A stretch of DNA of 64,000 bases from Chitinophaga sp. E66. Its GTDB lineage: Bacteria; Bacteroidota; Bacteroidia; Chitinophagales; Chitinophagaceae. A program made the position numbers and the translations under genes. A model generated the notes under the pieces. It was not told where the DNA came from. It did no database searches and saw only the letters and a program-made list of their open reading frames with translations. The stretch covers positions 5,613,001-5,677,000 of the forward strand of contig CP079103.1 of the NCBI GenBank assembly GCA_019285755.1, read 5' to 3'. Positions 9,606 to 19,615 of this stretch are shown piece after piece; within the stretch, counting starts at the first letter, position 1, and the number at the start of each line of letters is the position of its first letter.

Positions 9606-11473
9606 ATGTTCCCTGTTTACGATGTTATTGTGGTTGGAGCCGGACATGCAGGTTGTGAAGCAGCAGCTGCAGCCGCCAATATGGGATCTCGGGTCCTACT
9701 CGTTACCATGAATATGCAGACCATTGCGCAAATGAGCTGTAATCCCGCTATGGGCGGCATTGCAAAAGGTCAAATTGTTCGGGAAATCGATGCGCTCGGC
9801 GGATACTCCGGTATTGTAACCGACCAATCAATGATCCAGTTTCGAATGTTGAATCGAAGCAAAGGGCCCGCAATGTGGAGCCCCGCGCCCAAAATGACCG
9901 TATGCTCTTTGCTGCTAAATGGCGAGAAGCGCTGGAAAATACCCGCAACATAGATTTTTACCAGGATATGGTTAAAGGACTCATCATTAAAGATGGAGTT
10001 TGTCAAGGTGTTGTTACAGGCCTGGGGCATGAAATTTCAGCTAAAGCAGTGGTACTAACGAACGGGACTTTCCTAAATGGTATCATCCACATCGGAGACA
10101 AACAGTTTGGCGGTGGGCGCGTTGCCGAGAAAGCTGCAACAGGAATTACCGAGCAGTTGGTTTCTTTGGGCTTTGAGAGTGATCGACTAAAAACTGGTAC
10201 TCCTCCCCGTATCGACGGGCGCTCATTAGACTATTCCAAAATGGAAGAACAAAAGGGTGACGATGAAATGGTTGGATTCAGCTACATGGATGTAGAGAAA
10301 ATCAAACCAGAACAGCAGCGTTCCTGTTGGATTACGTACACGTCTGAGCAGGTACATGATATTCTGAAGACCGGTTTTGATCGCTCTCCAATGTTTCAAG
10401 GAAGAATTCAAGGCACAGGCCCACGCTACTGCCCTTCCATCGAAGATAAAATTAACAGATTTGCAGACCGTGAGCGGCATCAACTCTTCGTTGAGCCGGA
10501 AGGTTTCAATACTGTTGAGATATATGTGAACGGATTTTCGACCTCTCTTCCTGAGGATGTACAATTGAAAGCATTGCGCCTTGTACCGGGTTTTGAGAAT
10601 GTTAGAATGTTCCGCCCTGGATATGCGATCGAATATGATTACTTTCCGCCTACACAACTTCAGTTTTCACTCGAAACCAAACAGGTTTCGAACTTGTTTT
10701 TTGCGGGTCAAATTAACGGAACTACCGGTTATGAAGAAGCTGCTTGCCAGGGTTTAATGGCAGGAATTAATGCACACCTGAAAGTAAAGGAACAGGCACC
10801 GTTCGTACTCAAACGGAGTGAAGCATATATCGGAGTACTGATTGACGACCTTATCAACAAAGGTACTGACGAGCCATACCGAATGTTTACATCCCGTGCT
10901 GAATTCAGAACCCTCCTTCGTCAGGACAACGCAGATCTCCGGTTAACCGAAAGAAGCTATGCACTTGGTCTTGCAACAGAAGAACGAATGTCCCGCACAC
11001 GTAGTAAATTGGATGGCGTAGAGAAAGTAAAAACAATTTTGAAAGAGCTGGCACTTGATCCTGAAGAAGCGAACACCTGGTTACAAGCCAGCGGCTCTGC
11101 AGCACTTACGCAAAAGCAACGGGCTCATCAGATCTTGCTTCGTCCTGGGATTGATATTTTTTCTATGAAGAATAGTTTACCAAAAGTTGCGAAAGCACTC
11201 GAGACTTATTCTCGGGAGGTATTAGAACAGGTAGAAATTCAAGTGAAGTATGATATCTATATCGAAAAGGAAAATGAACTCGTGCAGAGAATGAGTCAAT
11301 TGGAAGATCTCATGATACCTGAATCATTTGACTATTCAAAATTAGTTTCACTCTCTAATGAAGCTCGGCAAAAGTTCACTCGTATTAAACCAAGAACGCT
11401 GGGACAGGCTAGCAGAATCAGTGGAGTAAATCCCAGCGATGTGCAGATTCTGATGGTTTACATGGGTCGATAA
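9606..11473 (+). CDS. mnmG: tRNA uridine-5-carboxymethylaminomethyl modification enzyme MnmG (one frameshift)
   Basis: MnmG (GidA) is the FAD- and folate-dependent partner of MnmE. It installs cmnm5 groups on U34 of several tRNAs. The Rossmann FAD motif 'VVGAGHAGCEAA' starts at residue 9, followed by 'QMSCNPAMGGIAKGQIVREI'. Further signatures are 'LKTGTPPRIDG', 'GTGPRYCPSIEDK' and 'INGTTGYEEAACQGLMAG'. The ATG at 9606 gives MFPVYDVIVVGAG. One break at 9881-9884 (CCCC where CCCCC restores 'MWSPRAQNDR') splits the frame. Total length of about 622 residues is normal. mnmG often lies near the origin, which fits the flanking parS sites. Confidence 0.95.
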
Positions 11474-11493
11474 ATTTCAATGATAATAAAATT

Positions 11494-11523
11494 GAGCGCT
11501 TCCATCGGGAGCGCTTTTTTTTT
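11494..11523 (+). terminator. Rho-independent terminator of mnmG
   Basis: Hairpin GAGCGCT-TCCATCGGG-AGCGCT followed by nine T, 20 bp after the mnmG stop. The remaining gap to 11848 (about 325 bp) shows no further feature. Confidence 0.85.
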
Positions 11524-11848
11524 GTGCAATATTTCCAGCTAATTTTTGCCACTAAAAGAAAATTCTCATAACTATTTGATTATCAATAATATAAAAACAT
11601 CTTCAAATTTCGGAGATCTCGACCTGCTTAAGGTAATGATATCAAAAGCCACTTGAATTGAAAAATGAGGCGAAAAACTGGGCTAAATTTGAATGGGGTA
11701 TTTTCTTGCATAAATCAAAGCAAATCGAGCCGACTTTCTTGAATAGAGGCAACCTGATCATAGAAAAAAACGTACATACTGTAATAACGCCCGAAAAAAT
11801 TTAACCATCCGTATTCCCGCGGTTTCGGGAAACCGAATTAAAAATTCA

Positions 11849-12426
11849 GTGCAGGACATATCAGCAATCATAGCGGGCTGCAGAAACTGGAATCGCTCCA
11901 GCCAGGAAGCACTTTACCGGCAATTCTTTGGATATGCCATGGCTATCTGTTTGCGATATGCGAATAATAAAGATGAGGCGATTGAAATATTAAATGACGG
12001 TTTCTTGAAAATTTTTCACCACATCCATACTTACGATACGTCCCGACCTTTCAAAAGCTGGTTGAGTAAAATCATGGCGAACACTGCTATCGACCATTTA
12101 CGTAGCAAGAAGAGAATTGTTTTCACGGAAGACATTACGCAAGTATATGATCTGGGTATGCCCGATGAGAACGCGATCAGTAAATTAACCTATGAAGAAA
12201 TTCTTCAGCTAGTTCAACTTCTCCCCCTGCTTACCGAACCGTTTTCAATTTATATGTATTGGAAGGATTCCAACATCATGAAATCGCAGTGATGCTGGGA
12301 ATTTCGGAGGGTACGTCCAAATCCAATTTGTTTAAGGCGAAGCGGATTCTTAAAGAGAAAATTGAAGCATTAACATCAATGAATATTTCTGGCTCCGGAC
12401 CGATCGGCGCCGCCCAACCGTCATGA
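11849..12426 (+). CDS. ECF-type sigma-70 family RNA polymerase sigma factor (one frameshift)
   Basis: A small extracytoplasmic-function sigma factor of about 192 residues. Region 2 is visible in 'ICLRYANNKDEAIEILNDGF' and 'FKSWLSKIMANTAIDHLR'. Region 4 is read after a break: '...VFNLYVLEGFQHHEIAVML' then 'GISEGTSKSNLFKAK', a typical helix-turn-helix. The break is at 12223-12227, where five C stand for six (restoring 'LLPPAYRTVFNLYV'). The start is a GTG at 11849. The stop overlaps the next gene's start as ATGA (12423-12426), so the two are co-translated and the downstream protein is probably a partner. Confidence 0.88.
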
Positions 12427-13694
12427 GCGAACAATTTGAACATAACATCCGAAGATTACTGCAGGATGCAGAAGCACCATTCGAACCCATGGCATGGGAG
12501 CGAATGGAAAAGCTGCTGGATCATCCTCGCCGACGCCGTCCAATATGGTGGTGGCTCGGCGGACTAGCATTGATACTCGGAATTGGCGGCTGGTGGTTTT
12601 TGTCCGATCGGAATGTGAATAATAATACGTCGTCATCCAAAAATGAAATCTCTAATGCATCGACGCCCGCAACTAATGTAGTCGCCCTCGCCAAATTCAT
12701 GAAAATGCGATCGAGGATAAATCAAATGTGGACAAACCCCTCTCTCCGAAAACGAGTCACCTGATTTTAGAGAGAAACCTGGCCTCCGATAAAACAGGTG
12801 AAGTTAAAAAGACGGAAAGTTCAGCTGCAAAACCAACACGAAATCTTATTAGTGTGTATAAGTCCACACAAAAAGAAACTACTACAGTCAAAAGAAGTGT
12901 TGACGATGAAAAAGGAATTCAATTGTGGATAATCCTCCGGTTGCTTCTAACCAGCATCCGATAAAAAAGGAGATTACCAGCGACACAAAAATTGTTGTGG
13001 ATAACTCATCTATCCCAACCGTTTCGGCATCTAGAAAAATAGAACCGTCAGAAGTAGAAAAAGATAGTGTGGATAATGGTAAAAGTTCCGAGCAAAGCGT
13101 ATCTGAAGATCGCTGGAAACCCGGAAGAAGAAAAGGTTTTGAGGGAGGTATTTTTCTTGGACCGGATGTCAATACAACTGGCTCCTTAACCAGTGTGCAC
13201 GCTGGTTTCACCGGAGGACTTTTGCTCAGGTATCATGTTAATAACCGCTGGTACATTAGTTCAGGGGCAGCATATACGAAAAAAGTTTATGGCGCCACAC
13301 CTAAAGAATATAACTCTCCTTACCCTGGAAACTATGTAACCATTGATGCAGACTGTGACGTTATCGACGTTCCGTTGAATTTACATTATGTGTTTGCAGA
13401 CCGCCCGGCCGGCAGATGGAATGTAAGCCTGGGGGCATCAACATATTTCATGCTCCGAGAGAAGTACGAATATTATTACCCGAACTATTATAAACGTACC
13501 CGTGTATTCAGCAATCAAAACCAGCATTGGTTTTCAGTAATCAACCTCAGCGCTGGTTGGGAGAAAAATACGAAAGGACGAATGAATTTGGGATTGCAAC
13601 CTTATGTGAAAATTCCAGCCGGTGGAGTTGGCGAGGAAAGGTGAAACTATATTCTGCGGGGATAAGTTTGCAGGTAACTATGGGTAAAAAATAG
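12423..13694 (+). CDS. Membrane protein with C-terminal porin-like beta-barrel domain, coupled to the sigma factor (frameshifted)
   Basis: A protein of about 424 residues found directly behind ECF sigma factors in Bacteroidota. Residues 1-40 are cytoplasmic ('FEPMAWERMEKLLDHPRRRR'). One membrane helix follows (WWWLGGLALILGIGGWWFL), then a low-complexity polar linker. After 'GRRKGFEGGIFLGPDVN' it has beta-strand repeats like an outer-membrane barrel ('AGFTGGLLLRYHVNNRWYIS', 'RWNVSLGASTYFML'). The layout suggests an anti-sigma-like or envelope-sensing role, but that is inference; no known anti-sigma domain is recognised. At least three frameshifts (near 12720, 12915 and 13640) interrupt it. With the last repaired it ends SLQVTMGKK. 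Confidence 0.7.
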
Positions 13695-13698
13695 AAGC

Positions 13699-14229
13699 TT
13701 ATTTATTCTTTTCCCGGATCCGTTTATACACTTTGATCGCGATCATCAGGGCGACTGTAAAAATGATCAATCCTACCATTGCCCAAACCATACTCAGAAA
13801 ACTCTTAAGTACAACCAGGAAAACGATAGCTACTAAAAATATCGTGGCAACTTCATTCCAAACCCTGAGTTGAGTTGAACTGCGTTTTATGATTCCAGCC
13901 TGTAGGTCTTTGAAAATTCCATGCAGGAAAAAGAAATATCCGTAAAGTCCCACTACAAATCCGATTTTTATCCAAAGCCACACTGGAATGCTCCCAAGCA
14001 AAATAGCCATCCACGGACCAAATATCAAGGTAAGGAGAGCTGACGGCCAGGTGATCCCAAACCAAAGCCGTTTCATCATGATCCGGTATTGATCCTGGAG
14101 GATACTGCGTCGGGGCTCCTCCATCTCCTGTGCTTCCGTGAAATACACGAAAAGCCGTACAATGTAAAACAGACCGGCAAACCAGGTCACAATGAAAATG
14201 ATATGAAGTGCCTTAACGGTGAGATACAT
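13699..14229 (-). CDS. hemJ: HemJ-like / CopD-family membrane protein
   Basis: A 176-residue four- to five-helix membrane protein of the HemJ (UPF0093) family. HemJ oxidises protoporphyrinogen IX to protoporphyrin IX in haem synthesis. The conserved N-terminal helix 'VKALHIIFIVTWFAGLFYIV' carries the family histidine. A second conserved block is 'RIMMKRLWFGITWPSALLT'. The C-terminus has two extra hydrophobic segments after 'LRVWNEVATIFLV', the usual Bacteroidota form, often annotated only as CopD family. The frame is intact. It ends four bases from the end of the barrel gene (convergent). Confidence 0.8.
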   Translation of the reverse strand: MYLTVKALHIIFIVTWFAGLFYIVRLFVYFTEAQEMEEPRRSILQDQYRIMMKRLWFGITWPSALLTLIFGPWMAILLGSIPVWLWIKIGFVVGLYGYFFFLHGIFKDLQAGIIKRSSTQLRVWNEVATIFLVAIVFLVVLKSFLSMVWAMVGLIIFTVALMIAIKVYKRIREKNK

Positions 14230-14256
14230 ATGTTACAAAAGTAATCAATTTAACCC

Positions 14257-15613
14257 TTAGTAAGCTTGACCGGACTTGACATCAAAGGGAATAACGGCCC
14301 CATCCACCGGATTAATATAATTGTTCTTTATCCATATATGAATCCTTTCGGCTGTCGCGTGAGAATATATATACAAGCAAAGAAATGAAAATACAAATGG
14401 TTACATACCAATAGTACATTTCCTCGTGGCCAATCAGTTTCAGCTTGAACGCGATGGCTTCAGCGGTACCACCAAAAGAGCGACAGTTAAAGCATAAGGA
14501 AACCCGACACCTAACGCCCTAACTTCAGCCGGGAACATCTCCGCTTTCACTACGGCATTGATGGATGTATATCCACTAACGATGATGAGTGCAGCCAGTA
14601 TCAAAAGAAAGCTGTCCACACGGAGCCGGCATGACTAATTGCAGTCAATAACGGAACGGTACATAAAGTTCCCAATACGCCGAAACCCACGAGTAATGGC
14701 TTTCGCCCGATTTTATCTGAAAGTCTTCCGAATAATGGTTGCATGCAGGCAAAGATTACTGCAAGCATAAACGAAATCAGCGTCGATTCTTCTTTTGATA
14801 ATTTCACTGTCTCTATAAGGAACTTCTGCATGTAGGTCGTATAGGTATAAAACGCCAGCGTCCCTCCCATCGTGAGTCCTACAACAGTCAGTACCGCGCG
14901 GGGTGATTGCGGAATAGCGCTTTTACGGATCCGCGATCTTTCTGTTTAGAATCTACGTTTACCGATTCGTGCATATTACGACGCAAGTACAAAGCTGTAA
15001 TGGCCAAAGCAGCACCTATCACAAAAGGAATTCGCCATCCCCATTCCGCAAGTTGTTCTGGGGTGAGGAATATTCTTTGCAAAAGCATCTGAACACCTAA
15101 TGCGAGGATTTGTCCACCAATGAGTGTTACATATTGAAAGCTGGAAAAGAATCCCCGCCGGGAGGAGTCTGCTACTTCACTAAGGTATGTGGCGGATGTG
15201 CCATATTCACCGCCAACACTGAGGCCCTGCATTAACCGGGCTAGTAAAAGTAATGCTGGTGCTGCAATGCCGATTGATGCAAAGGAGGGCGTACATGCAA
15301 TGAGTAATGATCCTAACGACATGAGAAGAACGCTTAAAGTCATCGCAGTTTTCCGACCACGACGATCAGCAATACTACCAAACAACCATCCACCTAACGG
15401 GCGCATCAAAAAGCCTACTGCAAAAATAGCGGCTGTATTCAACAAGCGGGCTGTGGCATTTTCCGATGGGAAAAAGACCGGTGCGAAGTAGATAGCGAAA
15501 GCAGAATAGGCATACCAATCATACCACTCCACGAGGTTGCCGACGGAGCCGGTAAATATTGCTTTCAGTCGCCATTTGGTAGTGGCTTCGCGTGGAATGG
15601 AGGAGGAGGTCAT
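14257..15613 (-). CDS. MFS metabolite:H+ symporter, KgtP-like (frameshifted)
   Basis: A twelve-helix carrier of the metabolite:H+ symporter (MHS) family. The N-terminal half closely resembles E. coli KgtP, the 2-oxoglutarate permease: 'GSVGNLVEWYDWYAYSAFAI', 'GFLMRPLGGWLFGSIADRRG', 'LLLLARLMQGLSVGGEYGTS'. The C-terminal half continues through breaks near 14880, 14630 and 14475 with 'KAEMFPAEVRALGVGFPYAL', and ends near VKSGQAY at 14257. Length of about 450 is normal. The substrate is probably a dicarboxylate or related acid, by similarity only. The homology is continuous across the breaks, so they look like base losses. Confidence 0.85.
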
Positions 15614-15695
15614 GTATCAAAAATAAATATTTCCGGCAGATCCTTAACAAACCCTTTGTTGGCCATTCATCTGAAAACACCGAATATGCGGAATT

Positions 15696-15875
15696 ATGAA
15701 GAAGAAACGATATCAAGTGAAGTGGGCACGTCAGCAGCGGCGTATCTGGATGTTTTCGGTAGAGCTGCTCCGGTTCAGGCGACAACTGGGGAAAACGTCG
15801 AGGGATAAATTAAGAAAGTGGAATAACCTCCTGGATCGTATGAACCGGCTATGGCCCGGTGAGCCGGAATTATGA
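15696..15875 (+). CDS. Small basic hypothetical protein
   Basis: A 59-codon frame, MKKKRYQVKWARQQRRIW to WPGEPEL, very rich in Arg, Lys and Trp. It is intact, which is notable in this window. It overlaps the 3' end of the convergent winged-helix gene by six bases. No family is recognised. It could be spurious. Confidence 0.3.
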   Translation: MKKKRYQVKWARQQRRIWMFSVELLRFRRQLGKTSRDKLRKWNNLLDRMNRLWPGEPEL

Positions 15876-16940
15876 AACCCACCTCACCGGTAGATCCATA
15901 AACTCGCCATAAGCTTTCGCGGCGGTTAATAACCGCCTTTCAGGAATAGTTTTCGAGCCGAATGGTATAAATACCATCTCTACTTCTTTCTTCTTTATTT
16001 CTCTTCGCCAGTTACCTACGATTTTCCCTTTGGATATGACCAAATTTGGCAGAATTCCATTTGGTGGCGACAAGACTCCCGCCGGAACACTTTCTGTTAT
16101 CAGCGATCGATCTGCGTAACCAATGTGATATTCATCAAACCCCGATAACAGCCTTACTTTCTGATCAGGTTGCTCCTCCACTTTGCCAGGAGTTATGTAC
16201 CAGCTTTTTTCCCTGATGGTGAAACTTTGCAATGCGGATCCCGCATCATTGAAAGCATTCCTGCAGGCGGTAATGGGATAGCCGCTCCACCAGGAAAAGT
16301 CCTCCGGAGTGGCGGGACCGTGGCTGTGAAGATATCGGATCGCCAGTTCGGTAAGTGGTGAGTGTTGTAAGTTATAAGTTGTCACAGGCAGCCATTCGTC
16401 AAGTAAAACATACGTGAACTCCTTACCTCGCCTTGGCCCGCAGCAAATGACCTGCTCTAGTCCGCCGAAGGTCAGAAATTGGTTCATACGGTGATCGGAC
16501 GTGTTGATGCGCTTATTTTCCAGGATAACCGTAAGCTCTGCCCGTGAGAGTGCCTCACCATTCCGCAGCGCTTCGCGGAAGATGCGGAATACCTTGTTAA
16601 ATATGGCATCATCCAGACCCAACTTTTTCCACATTGGCCCGCCCTGTACTTTCACGCGTGGAGAAGCAAGTTTTGTGATCCATCGGACGTCTTGCGGGTG
16701 CATGAAATGTAGCGTTCCGCGAAGGCTTGAAATCCGTATCAGTTCCCGGTTATCTAAAAGGGTCTCCACTCCGGCATCCGTCAGATTAGGATAACGCAGC
16801 CCCAAAGACCATTTCGCCGCGGCAAAGTCCTGTGCCTGGATTGCGCAAAGATGCGCGGCAATTGCAGCGGGAGTATCTCCTACCGACTGGGTTATGCCCT
16901 GACGGGCAAGTCGGGTGGACAAAAGAACGTTTGGGTTCAT
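15870..16940 (-). CDS. Winged-helix DNA-binding protein, HTH_42 / AlkZ-like family
   Basis: A 356-residue protein of the HTH_42 family, whose studied members AlkX and AlkZ are DNA glycosylases acting on alkylated bases or crosslinks. The N-terminus 'AAHLCAIQAQDFAAAKWSLG' holds a Q-x-Q motif at the place of the catalytic QxQ/QxD of AlkZ-like enzymes. 'SLRGTLHFMHPQDVRWI' and 'TELAIRYLHSHGPATPEDFS' are further family blocks of the tandem winged helices. 'LLSGFDEYHIGYADRS' is the conserved C-terminal motif. The frame is intact. Catalytic activity is inferred from the motif; a plain DNA-binding role is possible. Confidence 0.82.
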   Translation of the reverse strand: MNPNVLLSTRLARQGITQSVGDTPAAIAAHLCAIQAQDFAAAKWSLGLRYPNLTDAGVETLLDNRELIRISSLRGTLHFMHPQDVRWITKLASPRVKVQGGPMWKKLGLDDAIFNKVFRIFREALRNGEALSRAELTVILENKRINTSDHRMNQFLTFGGLEQVICCGPRRGKEFTYVLLDEWLPVTTYNLQHSPLTELAIRYLHSHGPATPEDFSWWSGYPITACRNAFNDAGSALQSFTIREKSWYITPGKVEEQPDQKVRLLSGFDEYHIGYADRSLITESVPAGVLSPPNGILPNLVISKGKIVGNWRREIKKKEVEMVFIPFGSKTIPERRLLTAAKAYGEFMDLPVRWVS

Positions 16941-17021
16941 CTTCCGAAAGTAATAAAAACTCCGGATGCCAGGTAGCGCGCAAGCGGGAAGCCCGGTATT
17001 ACCGACTATAGAAACTAAGGA

Positions 17022-17403
17022 TTATTGAAGACCGTCTTCTTCGATCAGATCCTTTTCAAGGCAGTCGGTAATATCAAAATGAAAACTTTCGTAGCGGTAA
17101 AGCAACAAGTCGGTATCCACGGATCCTGTTTTAATTTGCATGATGTCATAAATGCGCCCGTTTTCCCGATGCAAGCGTTGGCGATGCACTTCCCAATCTT
17201 CCCCGTTTACGGAAAATCAGATCGAGCACTTCATATTGGATGGCGACGAACATAGCCGGACCAGTATATCCGATCTTGATAGCCTCGGCAACGGTTTCTC
17301 CGTTTCCGCCACTGATGGGCAAATCGACTTGAAAAAAAGCATGTAATTTCTCGCGCAGCGATAATGGGTGAGCCTGGGTCATAATTCGAATAGTAGATTT
17401 CAT
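17022..17403 (-). CDS. Conserved hypothetical protein (one frameshift)
   Basis: A soluble protein of about 127 residues, not recognised. It starts MKSTIRIMTQAHPLSLREK and after a break near 17210 continues 'GEDWEVHRQRLHRENGRIYD' and ends EKDLIEEDGLQ. No signal peptide or membrane segment is visible. The joined frame has sensible codon use, and the acidic C-terminus suggests a real gene. It lies alone between the winged-helix gene and the TPR regulator, all on the minus strand. Confidence 0.5.
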
Positions 17404-17505
17404 GAGGACAGGGGCAAAGGTGCGAGATCGTTGGAAAGTTTTAGTGCTGAGGGGCTATACATTGAGGCTACACTGCAAATATTTATCTAACAAATTGGTT
17501 ATTAA

Positions 17506-19442
17506 TTAATTAACGGATTGTATGTATACATCCAGCGAATCATTTTTATCTAATTTCAACTTTTGCTTCAAACGGTATTTGAATACCTGGATGCTTTTTA
17601 GCTCTACATGCAGTAACTCGGACATTTGTTTATTGGTAAGTTTCAGATGGATGAAGGCACAATACTTTTCCTCCAGCGGCGTAAGTTTCTGTCCTGCTCT
17701 TTCTTCCAATCGTTGAAAGAATGATGGGTGGAGTTCGCGTAGTGTTCTGCGGATTTGTTCAAAATCATCATTAAATCTTACATCTTGCTGGAACAACTTT
17801 TCGATAGCCGGAACGGACTTCCCGAATTTTTCGCGAAGTGCGAGGATAACTTCATTTTTCTGCGATATATGAACATTGCCAGCCATTATTTCTTTACGGA
17901 GCCAGGCTTGTTCTTCAGTAAGTTCTTTCCTGGACGCTTCGAGCAGATGTGCTTTTTCTGTCTGGATTTGAGCGATGGCCTCCTGGGCGTTAGCTTTTGT
18001 TACTGCTTCCTTCCTTTCTATTGAAGCCCTAAGCGCTTCCTCGGTTTTTAGCTGGAGCAGCAATCGTGCTTCTTCCTTTTCTTTCGTCAGGAGTAGTTCG
18101 CGTTGTTGGGCATAACGTCGGCTGAAGTGAAAAGAACGGAGCATGAACATCAGTCCGATTAAAGCCAGGAGCGCCAGACCCAAATAAAGGTAGATCTGGA
18201 TTTTGTGTAGAATATCCAGTTCAAGGGAAGCAGACTGTACAGCAGCTTTACCGGCCGCCCGGAACTGTGCTTCCAGCCGCTGGCTTTCACGCAGCTTCAC
18301 GTCGTCGTACCGTTTCTTGAAATAGTCGAGGTATTTTTTATAATATATAAGGGACTGCTCATGTCTGCCCCTGTCTTCAAGCAATTCAGCCAATGCGATG
18401 CAAACATTGCTGAGGGATAATAGTTAGGTCGGAGGTCATTTTCGAGGATAGACAATGCTTTGAGGAGATATGCTTCCGCGGCGTCGGGTTGGCCGCGCTG
18501 TCGGGCGTCTTCATGCAGCAATCCGTAACAGTTGGCAATAATGGCTGAGTTGCGGCTCTGAAGCGCGGCTTCCAAAGCGAGTTGGGTGTAATGGAGAACG
18601 GAATCGCGGAACTGGTCGTCGAAATATTCAAAGTAGATATCAGCGGTATTCAATGCTGATGCGGCGATTGCATTCGGATTGATCATGACATCTTTCCGGG
18701 AGCGAGAAAGGCACATGGCTTGTTTATTTGCCAGCAATGATGAATCAAGGTGGCGCCGGTCTCCCGTATTATCATATCGAAACTGATGCGCGATGCCCAT
18801 CGCTTCGTAACCCGTTACAACGAGGTTGGGGTCTCCGCTTCGCAAAGCTGACTGCAGGCAGAGCCGGGCATATTTCTCTTCATTTTCCCAGTCATCAAGA
18901 TCTGCGTAAACACTATACAATGTATAGTAGGCATATGTTTTCAGGGGTAGGTATTCAATTTCGCCAAGATGTTGAAAGGCCCGCTGAATGGAAAGTATGG
19001 TTTCGTCGTGCTGGTGATGGACGTTATAGATGCAAGCCCTCCGAAAGTCGGCGGTAGCAAGGGCAACAGGATCATCTGTACGCGAAGCATACCAGTCACA
19101 AGAGTCTGCGGCGGAGATCGCAGCACGCAGGCTGTCTTTCATAAGGAACAACAATGAAAGGCTGTTGTAAGCAAAAACGCCAAACTTGCCATCGCTCTGA
19201 GTGCGGGCATATGTGGCCGCCCGGCGGGCAAACTCTACTCCCTGATCGGGTGCAAGAAACCTAAGGCTGGCGGCCAGACTGCATTGCAGCAAAGCCTGTT
19301 CGCCCGGATTGATAGCAGGACGGGCAAGTTCACGACGCAGGGAATCCGTATAGTTGTTTTGAGCCGATGCGGATATCCAGCAAAAGGAAAGAATGAATAA
19401 TAGTGGAAACGACAAATTATTGGAGCACATACATAATGTCAT
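17506..19442 (-). CDS. TPR-containing transcriptional regulator with C-terminal HTH (one frameshift)
   Basis: A membrane-tethered regulator of a type common in Bacteroidota, about 645 residues. From the ATG at 19442 there is a signal peptide (to ISASAQ). A long array of TPR-like helices in the periplasm follows ('LATADFRRACIYNVHHQHDE', 'ALLELAL'-type repeats). One membrane helix comes next (LYLGLALLALIGLMFML), then a coiled coil ('EEALRASIERKEAVTKANAQ'). The terminus is LuxR-like: 'LTPLEEKYCAFIHLKLTNKQ', 'IQVFKYRLKQKL'. The break lies near 18390. Target genes are unknown; the sugar operon next door is on the same strand but about 1.6 kb further down. Confidence 0.8.
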
Positions 19443-19585
19443 TTTGTATCCTTGACGTCTGCCCGAATGATCGTAGCACAATAAAAGGGAATGTCAACAG
19501 ATAAACGAAAGACGAATACTGAATATGTACAAAATAACGTGATTATTTGAAAAACAGGGGATAGATGTATTAAGAATCAGGTAAT

Positions 19586-19615
19586 AAAAAAGGCGGTTTT
19601 GGCCGCCTTTTTTTA
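19586..19615 (-). terminator. Rho-independent terminator of the sugar operon
   Basis: Hairpin AAGGCGG-TTTTGG-CCGCCTT, with A runs on the plus strand giving a T tail on the minus strand. It follows the last gene of the operon. Confidence 0.75.
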
